DNA of 64,000 nt from Centrapalus pauciflorus. Its lineage: Eukaryota > Streptophyta > Magnoliopsida > Asterales > Asteraceae. The notes below the pieces were generated by a model. It made no database searches. It was not told the DNA's origin and saw only the letters and a list, made by a program, of their open reading frames with translations. The stretch spans positions 242,524 through 306,523 of the forward strand of contig JAANYP010002347.1 in the NCBI GenBank assembly GCA_020465985.1, given 5' to 3'. Position 1 is the first letter of the stretch. The number at the start of each line of letters is the position of its first letter. Positions 45,515 through 57,940 of this stretch are shown here, piece after piece. The translations under genes were made by a program, and so were the position numbers.

Positions 45515-47784
45515 ATTAACAGCACCTTACTCACCCCAACAAAACGGAGTCATGGAAAGAAGGAATAGAACAGTGTTATCTACTACGAGAAGTATGATGA
45601 AAGCAATGAAGTTGCCATAGAACTTCTAGGCGGAAGATTTCAGACACGTCATATACATACTGAACAGGGTACCTACAAGAGCCTTGTAGGATAAGACTCC
45701 ATAGAGGCACTCTACAACAGAAAACCAAATCAGGAACAACTAAGGATATTTGGGTGCACAGCTTATGCCAAGGTAACAATACCTCATTTGCAAAATGTTG
45801 ATGATAAGAGTGTTCCCATGATTCACTTAGGGGTATAGGAAGGACTAAAGGCATACAAATTATAAGATCCAGAAAAGAACAGGATACATGTAAGCAGAAC
45901 TGTTAAGTTTATGGAAACCAAACCATGGAATTGGGATAACAAAATGGAGGAAATAAGTACACAAGACTCAGAATGGATAACTTTTGTGGTTAGAGGAATT
46001 GATGATGGAAGTACGACATTAATCAACTCAACGGCAATGAAAATGCTTATCAGGAACAGGAACAACTTACTGCTCCAGACACTCCAATTACCCCACAGAC
46101 ATACACTTATAATCCAAACTTAGAGGAGGAGGAAGCGACTGTTAGTTCATTGAGAAACTCAATAGGAATATTTGATGATACACCAATACATGGGTTCAGA
46201 TACATGAGTGAGATATATGAAAGAGCACAAGTAGTTGACTCTGAAAGTCTGCTACTTACGGAAAAAGAACCACGTAACTACAAGGAGGCATCAACAGATA
46301 AGGAATGGATCGAGGCCATCGAAGCTGAACTGGATTCAATTAACAATAATAACACATGGACTCTTGCTACTTTGCCTGAAAATCATAAGGCAATAAGACT
46401 CAAGTGGGTCTTTAAGACCAAAAGTATGCAAAAGTAAAATCATCAAATACAAAGCAAGACTAGTAGCAAAAGGATATGTGCAGGAACAAGGAATAGACTT
46501 CGATGAAGTATTTGCACCAGTTGCACGCATTGAGACAATTCGTCTGATTCTATCACTGGTTGCATACCAGGGATGGCAAGTACATCATTTGGAAGTCAAA
46601 TCAGCATTTTACATGGGGAATTAAAGGAAGAAGTCTATGTTGCATAACCTGAAGGTTTCATACAACAAGGAAGTTCAGCGAAAGTTTACAAGCTCTCAAA
46701 GGCTTTATATGGTTTAAGCCAGGCACCACGAGCTTGGAATGTGAAACTTGATCAAATCTTAATATCATTGGATTTTAAAAATGTAATCTCGAACCAGCAA
46801 TCTACACAAAGAGAAGTAAAAAATTTACACAAATAGTTGGAATTTATGTGGATGACTTGATAGTCACAGACACTTCAAGGAAGGAAATAGACTTGTTCAA
46901 ATGCCAAATGGAAGACAAATTTGAAATAAGCGATCTGGGATTATTGCCTTTTTACCTTGGGATAGAAGTTACTCAGACAGGAGGAGAGATTACAATCAAG
47001 TAAACATGTTACATCAACAAGATCTTGAAAGACGCAAATTTGATGGAAAGTAATGACACAAAGATACCTATGGACCCGTGAACAAAGTTGGTCAAGACAA
47101 AAGACGAAAATTCAGTAGATGCAACTTACTACAGATGTTTAATTGGATGTCTCAGGTATCCACTACACTAGACCAGATCTAAGTTACTCGGTTGGATTAC
47201 TTAGCAGATTCATGCAAGAACCAAAGGATCACCATTTAAAGGCGATAAAAACAAGTAATCCGATATATCAAAGGAACTAAGGAGCATAGTATTATATACA
47301 AAAGAGATGGAGGCTGCAAGATAACAGGTTATAGCGACAGTAGTTATGGAATCAATACTGATCAAGGAAAATGGAGGCTGCAAGATAACATGTTATAGCG
47401 ACAGTAGGTATGGAATCAATACTAATCAATGAAAAGGAACTACTGGAATAGTATTCTATTTTAGAGAATCACCTATCACCTGGTGCACTCTGAAGCAACC
47501 AACAGTAGCTCTCTCATCATGTAAATCAGAATTCATGGCAGCTACTGGGGCAGCATGTCAGGCTCTATGGTTAAAATGTTTACTTAGTGAAATAACGGGT
47601 TGGAAGGAGGAAAAATAACACTGAAGTTTGATAATATATCAGCAATTGCACTCGTCAAGAACCCAGTTTTTCATGGAAGAAGTAAGCATATCGACATTCA
47701 TTACCATTTCATTCGTGAATGCGTAAAGAATGGACACATCAATCTGGAACACGTTAGTGGCGAATTACAAAGGTTATTGACTTG
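45515..47784 (+). pseudogene. Tork-like Ty1/copia pol remnant (integrase end, RT, RNase H)
   Basis: It starts abruptly within integrase (TAPYSPQQNGVMERRNRT). It continues through the integrase C-terminus with many stops, then RT (46290-47000: KWVFKTK, ARLVAKGYVQEQGIDFDEVF, GLSQAPRAWNVKLDQI) with VDDLIVT at about 46848, and RNase H (47460-47784: SCKSEFMAATGAACQALWLK, KHIDIHYHFIRECVKNG). The frame is broken at least eight times. The 5' half and its LTR are absent to the left, where the Athila LTR begins. Confidence 0.85.
47307..47434 (+). repeat. 64-bp tandem duplication inside the Tork-like RNase H
   Basis: 47307-47370 and 47371-47434 are near-identical (both begin ATGGAGGCTGCAAGATAACA). It adds 64 bp, so it also shifts the frame. 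Confidence 0.9.
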
Positions 47785-47859
47785 AGCCTTGCCAAGGCTG
47801 AAGTTTGTCACTATGCGGCAGATGCTCGGAGTTGAAAGGACAAAGCAATGATCAAGAAT

Positions 47860-48209
47860 AAAGGGGAGAATGTGAACCTAATCTCGTTCATCGCTTGAAT
47901 ATTACTACTATAAATAGATTATAGGAAGATTAGTCGGTTAAAGGTAGTTAGTTAAACCGAAAGGGTGTGTCGAATAGGTGTGACTATTAGTAACAGTCAC
48001 AAAGCGATCGGACACGACTTTTCATTGAAAAGTCGTGATGGTTCATTAAAAGGTTGCGATGCTTCGTTGAAAGGTCGCAATGGTTTGTTGTCTATAAATA
48101 GAAGAATCATGTTATAGATTAGAAGTCTTTGTAAATATTCCAATCAATAATACGATTTTTATTTTAGAAACCTTCATTGTTCGTTGTAATCAACCGATTA
48201 GGAACAACA
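47860..48209 (+). repeat. Tork-like polypurine tract and LTR
   Basis: AAAGGGGAGAA (47860-47870) precedes an LTR that begins TGTGAACCTAATC at 47871. A plausible end is ACAACA at about 48209. The LTR holds an inverted CACGACTTTTCATTGAAAAGTCGTG (48015-48039, two arms around a short loop) and a TATA-like TCTATAAATAG (48091-48101). Confidence 0.6.
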
Positions 48210-48275
48210 GAAACATCATTGGTTTCTAGATCGATGGAGGAATCGAAGGCAACAATGACTAACGAAGGTGGATGA
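48210..48275 (+). pseudogene. Primer-site-like word and first codons of a Tork-like gag after the LTR
   Basis: Directly after the LTR comes ATTGGTTTCTAGATCG, resembling a damaged initiator-tRNA primer site. An ATG at 48234 then opens MEESKATMTNEGG before a stop at 48273-48275. Sequence of this kind belongs after a 5' LTR, not a 3' LTR. Confidence 0.4.
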
Positions 48276-48354
48276 ATTTATTTCCAAATTGGTTTTAAAA
48301 AATGTTGGAAATTAATTTCTAAAAGGCAATAACAAGGGACGAAGGCTATGATAT

Positions 48355-50195
<1,841 letters not shown>

Positions 50196-50440
50196 TTCAT
50201 CCATGCTTGAACTTGCAGAGAATATGAAAGAGATCGGGTTTTCCCAAAATTCATCGGCTTTTAATGACCTATTCTTTTTATCTTGGTAGAAATAGATCCC
50301 ACCATATGATGATTTGTTATTGGATTAAAATGTTTAATTGTTTGTCAAATGTCCAAAACATCCCTTCAATCAATGATAAGATAAACAACAATGTCATTTC
50401 TCTTTATAATGAGCAAATGGCTAGTTAAGCATCATAAACT
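50196..50440 (+). pseudogene. Possible PPR-protein gene scrap
   Basis: The reading LELAENMKEIGFSQNSSAFN resembles the helix pairs of plant P-type pentatricopeptide repeats, in which an MKE.GF....FN pattern is common. Stops follow at once (FFLSW then stop). Only about one repeat can be recognised. Confidence 0.3.
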
Positions 50441-50909
50441 TCAGAAACATTGGAATTTGATTAATGATTAAAAGTGAAAAGGCATCCTGATTGAGTGAGT
50501 TGTGTGGAAATGCAGCTGATAAACCTATATACTTCAATGAAAATCAGTACCCAAATCATGAGGTTTCCCTCAACATAGTTGCATATACATACAAGCTGAC
50601 AACCTATCGAGACCAACTAAGACACTCAATGCTACATGCCTTTTAAAAACAGAATCTTATTCCAAAACTGTGTCTGGAAAACTGCAATAAGTCAATGTTC
50701 CATGTGAATTATTGGTCTTTGACTAGTTTGAACATAAAAAATCAATATATTAGTAATTTCCTTTTAAAATAAACATTTTCTAGAACAAGCTTAAGCACAA
50801 CTAGGAGCATGAAACAAAAAGAAATAGTACAGAGCTAGACTACCACCAAGTGATTACAGAAGCTTAATTCACCAACCACCCAAATGGACAAAATAAGAAT
50901 TTATGAATT

Positions 50910-51100
50910 TATGGAATTGGTCCCTGAACTTTAAAAATTGCAGAAACAGTCCCTCAAAACACTGTTTACTTGCGATTTTAGTCCTTTGACTGTTAATTTT
51001 TTATAATGACAATTTTACCCTTTCTTTAGTTACATTATTAGTCCCTAATGTTTCAACTAATTACAATATTGGTCTTGAAAATTAGTTTTGCTTTGTTATC
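50910..51100. repeat. Terminal-like TE relic (TGGTCCCTGAACTTT words)
   Basis: Contains TTGGTCCCTGAACTTTAAAAATTGCAG, CAGTCCCTCAAAAC and TTAGTCCCTAATG. This wording is widespread in eudicot genomes at the ends of non-autonomous DNA elements. I could not define borders. Confidence 0.3.
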
Positions 51101-51496
51101 TTTTTTAATATACTTATTAACCTTTATCTATTAAAAAACTAAAATATTTATTTTATTTAATAAAATTTATTTAATTTATTAATTTGTATTTTTTTTAAAT
51201 TAGTGTTTGGGTTTTACAAATTCTTTTATATTAAAAAAAATTATATGAACTTTTTTAAATTTCTTGATTTAACCACTATTTTGATTTTAAACAAATTATT
51301 GACATTTCTATTTTTTTTATTAAATTAGTTCTTAAACTTTTATTTTTATTTGTTTAGTCGCTCATTTTTCGCCGCCGGTTAGATCAATCAGACAAAACTT
51401 ACGTGGATTTCAAAATTTTACTAATAATTATTTTTATTTTTTAAGTAGTTAACTATGAATTTATCATTATTAGTATTGTCGTCATCGGTTCATAAT

Positions 51497-51639
<143 letters not shown>

Positions 51640-51968
51640 GGATTGGGTTCTTTTAAGAACCTTAAATAATGTTTCAGCCCTTGGATAAAGAGGATCAATG
51701 GTGGATAATCAATAGCATTGTTGTAAATATTTGCAAAGATGGGAGTCTCCACTAAGGGCAAATCTGTCATTTTCTTTGGCCTCTTACATTCGACCCTTCA
51801 GAAAATGTTGAAACTTTCTGTCATTTAATTAAGCCCTTTAATTAACTATGCAATCATCATTGTGTTTGTCATTAATTTTTCCGGTTTCTTCCATTTCTTC
51901 CGGTAAGAAGAAGAGCAGTTCCGTCAAGTCGCCGGAAAACATTCTCGATTTTTTTTCCACCTGAATCC

Positions 51969-52068
51969 ATGGAGTTGACCTGCACAGTTCAACAGACACC
52001 ATGTAATGTTTTTCCAAATTGTTTTGCAGCAGATGAGGAGGTCGACGATCGTTCTTTTCCTAATCCAG
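51969..52068 (+). pseudogene. First-exon remnant resembling a FAR1/mudrA-type transposase
   Basis: ATG at 51969 opens MELTCTVQQTPCNVFPNCF and then ADEEVDDRSFPNP before a CAG|GT donor at 52068. Short acidic N-terminal exons ending in a ..PNPG..-type junction are typical of FAR1-related and MULE transposases. No WRKY-GCM1, MULE or SWIM domain follows in the window, so the rest has been lost. Confidence 0.3.
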
Positions 52069-52328
52069 GTCATTTTTTTTTATTTGAGTAATCGTTGCTG
52101 TATCTAATGCTTATTTCTAATAAGGTTTGAATTGTAGTGTTTCTATCTGTGTATTTTTGTCTTTTCGTATTATTCGAAGTTTTTCATAGTAGTTTTTCTT
52201 TCAATATTAGTTTTTGAAAATTGACTGAAGCTTTTATTTTATTTGTTTGTATGCAATCCGTATAGTTTTTAATTTACTTTGTTATCATCTGTGTAGAATG
52301 TTTTCTATTCTATATAGAATATCTCATA

Positions 52329-52442
52329 TTAAGTTTTTAACATAGAATATGACCAAGAATTGTTTAATAGAATGTGATGCAACATATCAATATCAGTTAT
52401 ACTAGAAATATTAAGTTTTTAACATAGAATATGACCAAGAAT
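52329..52442. repeat. 81-bp-spaced direct repeat
   Basis: TTAAGTTTTTAACATAGAAT plus ATGACCAAGAAT occurs at 52329-52361 and 52410-52442. It is the best-preserved case of the TAGAAT-type words scattered through 52300-54900. Confidence 0.8.
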
Positions 52443-52489
52443 TTTTCAAGCATTAATCATTGGTTCCAAAACCACTATTCGGTACTTAC

Positions 52490-55190
52490 AGGCCAATAAA
52501 ACTTGCATTGCTTCAAGACATCAAATATGTATCCACACCAATCCAACTTTTGAAACTCTTCTCCCGGCCTCATCAATGGCAAAAGTCTCTGGTTGACTAA
52601 GCCCATCCGGGTTCCTTCAGCCAAAATCGTCGAAACCAAAATAATGAAATTCAACGTGAACATTCTATCAGAAATGTTTTTGTCCGAAATAGCCTATAAA
52701 ACATCCAACGGCCTTATTTCGGAACTCTTAAACCGGTCCCTCCACCTTTTGGTCACTTCGTCCCTTTTATTGGACACCGCTACCCTGTATATATCAATCC
52801 CTTCTTTGGGTATGCCAAACACGTTGTGGATCCTATCCTTCGTGATTACCAGCTCACCTTGATCCATCAGAATGCTACAGCTTTCAGGATTGAAATTATC
52901 AATCACGTAGTATCCAAGTTTGGACGGAATTCCCGAAACTTTCATATCTAGAAGACTCCCTAAGCCCAGTTTTTTGACAATTGTTTTTTGCCTTTCCGTC
53001 ATCATCGATGCCGCCTTCATTAAGGTTCCGGGTGAGAAACGCGATTTCAGCACCCTCACTCCTACTTCATCATCAACGTCTTCATCTTTGACCGATACTT
53101 CCTCCTTGATTTCTCTCTTCACGTTGTCTCGTGTCAATCTTCGTCGTTTCTCTCTTTGTATTTTCTCTCCTTTGGTCCCTTTCTCTCCCAAATTATGTTG
53201 TTTGGTTTTAGAAGCGAGTTTCTCGACAATTGCATCCAAGAATCTGTCTGAAATATCAAAACCATTATCCTCTCTTTTCCTTTTTCGCTCTTTCTTCTTT
53301 TTTGATTTCGCTCGTTTATCTGTGAGAAAATGGAAATTTCTATAAATCATCTACATCGGCTTAACAACATTATGTAATTCGATAGGTCATTTCCAATAGG
53401 ATGAAAAATGTTATGTAAAATGTAGATTAAAATGAATTCTGTGGAGTATTAACAATATTTATACATAGAGTAAAACAATTTCTTATACATATTAAAATAC
53501 ATTCTATGGAGAATTAATTTATTATATAGAGAATTAAATACATTCTACGGAGAATTAACTTATTCTACGGACATTCTATGGAGAATTAACTTATTAACTT
53601 ATTCTACGGAGATTATGGATTTCAAGTATTTTTCCATTATTACCTATGTAACAACAGGAAGCCAAGTGTTCTGTTTATATTTTCATGTGGATTATGAAAA
53701 AAAATAGTATTTTCGTCTTTTTACAGATATATAAGATTTACCCTCAGATGAAGATGAGACGGATGAATCCGAATCCTCGGAGCTATCAATTTTTTTTATT
53801 TTCGTCCACCGGCTAGGAATCTTTTTCAGTTTTCCTTTCTTCGACTTTTTTGATGACACTGAAAATGTGTCACTAGATTCACTTCCCTATTCTTTGGCGA
53901 CGGTCTTCATCTGCTTTAGTTTAGCTCCCTTTCGTGTTTTCTTTGTATTCTGTTTTTCTTCTTCGGAAGATTCTGTTAAATATGAATTTTCAACTCATGT
54001 TATAGAACTTATTTAAGATTATGATTCCCGAAAAGCTAAAAATCTCATATATAAATGCAAATACTCCAACCGAGGTTGTATATGAATCATTTTTCGTTTA
54101 ATGATCATAGAATGCTTTTGTAGAATCTATTGTTCTATAAATAATATAGTAGAACTATTATAGATCTCATGGGTAATCAGACCCCTATACGTAGAATGCT
54201 TTTGTAGAATGTATCATTCTACAAAAAAAATCGTATAATTTTTAAAAAAATCCCAAGTTTAATCATCCCCTTATACATAGAATGCTTCTAAATTATTCAA
54301 TCTTTTTAATTCCTATCCAAGAATTATAGAATACATTTCTAATCTGGATCCAACCTATCATACGTCCAAGTATTAAGAGAAATAACATTTAAGTTTTTCA
54401 TACCACAAAAGCTAAAATTTCATCATTCTTTAAAAAATTTCGTAAAACTTTTATAGATAAAAGTTTAAACTCACCATTCTCCATAGAATTTCTTGAAGTA
54501 TTTTGAGTTCCATTTAGAATATCATTTATTTTCAATGAACCATTTCTAATCTTCAAAGACTAATTCAAAGCAATACAAAATATCCCCCAAATCCACGGGC
54601 AATAGTTTGTAGAATACTTTTCTAACCTGAATCAAACATTACATACACTAAAAATAACTAGGAAAAATTCCCCATTCTACATAGAATAAGACATTCTTCG
54701 TGTTTTTTAAAACTTTTTTATCCAAAAAAATAAACAAAAAATGTCACAAACCCTAAAATTTAGGGTTTATATGTATACATTTCAGAAATTTCACTCCCCC
54801 AATAAGGGAAATACATAAACATAATCAAACATTCACTAAAGAAGGATCATAATCAACAAATCGACTGTTTTAGAGCATTGTATCATCCATAGAATGATCA
54901 TAGAAGGAAAAAACACTAAAAAAAACACTTCATTTACCAAAATCCTCAGATGACGACACTCGCACTGGCTTAGATGAAGCAAACCTTTTCACCACAACTC
55001 TATCATCTTCTTTTCGCTTAACTTTAGAAACCTCCTTCCCTGTAGAATGCATTTTCATCAAATGCAGATAATCGGAAATTTCATCAACAAAAAACCATTA
55101 TCCGGTAAAAGAATCGCATATTTACTTACGTTTGGCTTTATTGTACATCTCGTTTAGCGTTTCTTCTTCGGTTGCCGACGACGATTGCAT
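52490..55190 (-). pseudogene. DUF1985-like plant mobile-element gene, four exons, two in-frame TAG codons
   Basis: Reconstructed exons on the minus strand are 55190-55130 (ATG at 55190; MQSSSATEEETLNEMYNKAK), 55039-54938, 53972-53742 and 53319-52490. Every junction has GT-AG and all three phases agree, which supports the model. Exons 2-3 encode a Lys/Ser/Glu-rich disordered region. Exon 4 encodes a basic stretch (AKSKKKKERKRKRED) and then the recognisable domain: RFSPGTLMKAASMMTERQK, LGLGSLLDMKVSGIPSKLGY, GELVITKDRIHNVFGIPKEG, then LNFIILVSTILAEGTRMG and LDWCGYIFDVL. This pattern matches plant proteins linked to Ulp1-bearing MULEs. TAG codons at 53887-53889 and 52694-52696 interrupt an otherwise well-kept frame. 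A donor at 52489 implies a further exon (a Ulp1-type protease would be expected) that I cannot find. Recent inactivation is likely. Confidence 0.6.
53450..54910. repeat. Dispersed TAGAATG / ATTCTA words in introns
   Basis: Words such as CATAGAATGCTTTTGTAGAAT, ATTCTACGGAGAATTAACTT and ATTCTATGGAG recur dozens of times, often as facing pairs (TAGAAT...ATTCTA). They lie between exons of the DUF1985-like gene and in the left part of the same element. Confidence 0.6.
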
Positions 55191-55456
55191 GTTTTCCGGC
55201 GAGAAAGAGAAAAACTCCGACGGTAGTTTCTTGAGAGAAGAGAGAAGGATGGGAAAATCGAGGAGGGAAATGATGGAGATGCAAACGTGGGCGTGTGTTT
55301 GAAAGGAACGAACGGTTTTTTTATCCCCATAATACCCCTTACCCGCCCATTTTTCCAACAAAAAAAAAAAACCCTTAAAGCTTTCTTAATTTCAAAAATG
55401 CCACCATACATCTAAGCCATTGATTCTATGAAGTCAATGGATGAGATTATATATCT

Positions 55457-55607
55457 TATCTTAACTACTAATAAAACATTTAGCTTTTTACAAGATATAA
55501 TGCACATGGTACAATCAGGTGATGCACAATCTTGAAAATTAAGACTTACAAGTCTTTAATGCATTATGTACAAATAACTCATGCATGTAACAGATAAAAG
55601 GCTGTTA
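55457..55607 (+). repeat. Left inverted repeat of the Pack-MULE-like unit
   Basis: Reads TATCTTAACTACTAATAAAA at the outer edge and AAAAGGCTGTTA at the inner edge. Pairs with 57083-57233. Confidence 0.9.
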
Positions 55608-55989
55608 AGCTCACTAAAACCCTGAAAAACCCGAACAATAGAATGAAAGAATGGTATGCTAAATTAGAGGTTAGTAGTGCTTCGCCTCTTATCGAAACAT
55701 AATATTATGATGACATATAAATATAATTAACTACCTGAATCCCAGTTCAGTAATTTTGCTTGCTTCATTATCCTGCCACCAATGTTTGATCTTTGACCGT
55801 GTAAAGCGGGCAAATAAAGGATACCTGGTCTAACTTTAACTTTATATATATAACGTACAATAGCCAAGCCTCAATGAAGTTATCGGTTTATATTCACTGC
55901 TGATACACATCTATTTCAAATACAATACCAACAATATCAGGAAAAAATGAAATCCGTAAATGACCAAGAGACTTTTAAGACTCATTCGT

Positions 55990-56092
55990 AAGGCACATCC
56001 TGTTAACTGCACAGTTCCTGAGAAACTTCCTGAAGAACCCGTTGGTGAAGTGGAATTAGATACCACATCGTTTCTGCAAGCTCCAAAAGGTG
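55990..56092 (-). pseudogene. Exon-like scrap of unknown origin
   Basis: On the minus strand TGTGATTTTGCAG is followed by an open reading AGTPFGACRNDVVSNSTSPT and GSSGSFSGTVQLTG. The good acceptor and Ser/Thr-rich reading suggest a captured exon. I do not recognise the parent gene. Confidence 0.35.
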
Positions 56093-56285
56093 TCCCAGCC
56101 TGCAAAATCACATAACAGAAAGAGTTTCATTAAAAGCAAGAACATTGTTATTAAAAAGGTCTATGATAGCACGACATCAAGCATTAATTTGTTGAAAGAC
56201 AAACCTCGCAAGCAGACCGAAACACATCCACACAGTGCTTGGCCATTCATTGTATCCAAAGACATGACCTAGAGAGAGAGGACAT

Positions 56286-56363
56286 CTGTAAATGACTCTT
56301 GACAAGAGCTAATGTGTCCTCTTTGACATCCATGAGCTCCAAAACTAATTTAGGTGTTGCCCC
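56286..56363 (-). pseudogene. Captured KANADI-type GARP domain fragment
   Basis: The 26-codon minus-strand reading contains GATPKLVLELMDVKEDTL and ALVKSHLQ. It matches the second half of the GARP (MYB-like) DNA-binding domain of KANADI transcription factors, where the usual wording is ATPK.VLELMDVK.LTL.HVKSHLQ. The His before VKSHLQ is Leu here. It ends at the usual exon border (HLQ) and is followed by unrelated sequence. Only this exon is present; no start, stop or other KANADI exon is nearby. Confidence 0.75.
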
Positions 56364-56576
56364 TAAAGAATTCAACCAAAAAATAACCATCAAAATGCAA
56401 TATACGTTTTATTCCCATAAAAACCATAGTTAAAAACTTAGAACCCTAATTTCTTATCCTAAAATAAAAAAAAAAAAAAGATAACATATCTGAATCCCTT
56501 ATTAGGACGGTGACCATCATTAACTTGAAGAAAACCTAACAAAAAAAAAACTTATCAAAAGCAAACATATTAAGGT

Positions 56577-56891
56577 ATGGTTCATCCAATTGATTCATCA
56601 ACACATCTACCACTTATCCACAACCATCCACAGCAGCAGATCATCGGTTATCGCAGCCACCGCCACCACCTCCAGCTCCACGATATCCACCACCGCCACC
56701 ATACCTACCTTCACCACCGCCCCAATGAGAGGGAGAGGGCGCTCAGCGCTAAGCCACTGCTTGTCTGTTTGGCTGCTTCTGCTGGCGAGCAGAGCTCCGA
56801 CAAAGGCGACAGCGGACGGCAAAGGGAGGGGAGGAGCTGCAGAGGCCGGAAAGCGAACTGATGAAAGGAGGGGCGACTGCTTCAGTGGTTC

Positions 56892-56932
<41 letters not shown>

Positions 56933-57082
56933 GCGACCGAGATAAGGAGTGCTTTTGCAGACACAACGGAGAGGAAGAGGAAGAGATGGGTTGTGATTTC
57001 AACTTCCAACATTGTTTACGTTTTCAAAAATCCATCAATGTTTATCCTTGCAGAAGCGTGGGGAGACCTGGAGACTGGAGAG
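56577..57082 (+). other. Pro-rich and Ser/Arg-rich exon-like sequence with a (GT)n(GA)n tract
   Basis: 56640-56728 reads QPPPPPPAPRYPPPPP and YLPSPPPQ then a stop in one frame, as in a Pro-rich protein. Two other frames are also open, so the coding frame is uncertain. (GT)n 56892-56910 and (GA)n 56911-56933 follow. Base composition is far more GC-rich than the flanks, consistent with captured genic DNA. Confidence 0.35.
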
Positions 57083-57233
57083 TAACAGCCTTTTATCTGT
57101 TATATGCATGAGTTACTTGTACATAATGCATTAAAGACTTGTAAGTCTTAATTTTCAAGATTGTGCATCACCTGATTGTACCATGTGCATTATATCTTGT
57201 AAAAAGCTAAATGTTTTATTAGTAGTTAAGATA
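57083..57233 (-). repeat. Right inverted repeat of the Pack-MULE-like unit
   Basis: Reverse complement of 55457-55607 with about two mismatches. Its last five bases (AGATA) are the presumed target site of element F. Confidence 0.9.
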
Positions 57234-57894
57234 TGTAAGGTCTACCACTGACAGATCTATCTAGACGCGGATCCGTTAACGAGTGCGGAATCCTCGTTGA
57301 CGGTTAGACGGACAACTCTCAACCAACGGAAAACACGGAGACTATTAGACGCTGAACGAACGACACACGAACGATCCTACGTACTAATTCTCTCCGAAAC
57401 GGGACTCACCTAGCTGATAAACTCGAGATCGCCTATTGCTTAATTCCTCACGAATTCTGCCAAAGGTCTTCTAATCATTCGAGTCTATCCCTAATTATAG
57501 GCCCTGATTCGAGTCTGTTGTGGGCCAACCTCGAATCTGGCCTAAGGCCCCATTCGAATCTGTCCATCTGACAGATTCGAATCTAACCTATTCGAATGTA
57601 AGGATACATTCGAATCTATCACAGATTCGAATGTCTTCCTTTACATATTCGAATCTAGCCAATACACTTAAATACTTAAGTGATGAAACTTATGTTTTAA
57701 CTTATGCTTGACATACTCTTTGACTTTTATGTTTGAACTTCTTGTAATATGTTACATCAAGTTCAAACACACAATCAATAACAGACAAACACATATTAAA
57801 CATATATATCAAAACACTTGTTAATATTCAGAATATTACTTAAATCATAACGCAGATCGATTAGACTGCTATCGTCACACAGGGTGTACCAACA
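57234..57894 (-). repeat. Element F 3' LTR (661 bp)
   Basis: On the minus strand it begins TGTTGGTACACCCTGTGTGA and ends GGTAGACCTTACA. It holds a cluster of palindromic AGATTCGAATCT-type words at 57480-57660, and shares its first and last 30 bases with the element A LTR in part. Confidence 0.85.
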
Positions 57895-57908
57895 GACTCC
57901 CCCTTGAC
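57895..57908 (-). other. Element F polypurine tract
   Basis: The minus strand reads CGTCAAGGGGGAGTC directly before the LTR, identical in its core to element A. Confidence 0.85.
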
Positions 57909-57940
57909 GATAGCTTCTAATTATTTACATTACATCAAAT

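Larger units (their letters stand above)
51641..55456. mobile_element. Probable Mutator-like element with two genes on opposite strands
   Basis: The left border follows a (TA)n tract and reads GATTGGGTTCTTTTAAGAACC. The segment around 51676-51706 (CTTGGATAAAGAGGATCAATGG) has a loose inverted match near 55405-55450 (ATTGACTTCATAGAATCAATGG on the minus strand), roughly 60 percent by eye. Inside lie a short plus-strand exon resembling the start of a FAR1/mudrA-type transposase and a minus-strand four-exon gene of a family often carried by plant MULEs. The inverted ends are too diverged to be sure, and a 9-bp target duplication could not be confirmed. Confidence 0.4.
55457..57233. mobile_element. 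Long-TIR DNA transposon with captured gene pieces (Pack-MULE-like)
   Basis: 55457-55607 and 57083-57233 are inverted repeats of 151 bp with only about two mismatches. They enclose 1.47 kb without transposase but with exon-like scraps of host genes. The LTR of element F begins at the very next base (57234), so the outer part of the right repeat may lie beyond element F, outside the window. Target duplication therefore not testable. Long TIRs plus captured exons suggest a Pack-MULE. Confidence 0.6.

Noticed and set aside
51641..55456. A Helitron, since the left edge follows a TA-rich tract
   Set aside because: No TC start or CTRR hairpin end was found, and the gene content fits a MULE better.
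56749..57012. Minus-strand open frames with LSLSLSLTHTHTH
   Set aside because: They translate the (GT)n(GA)n tract.
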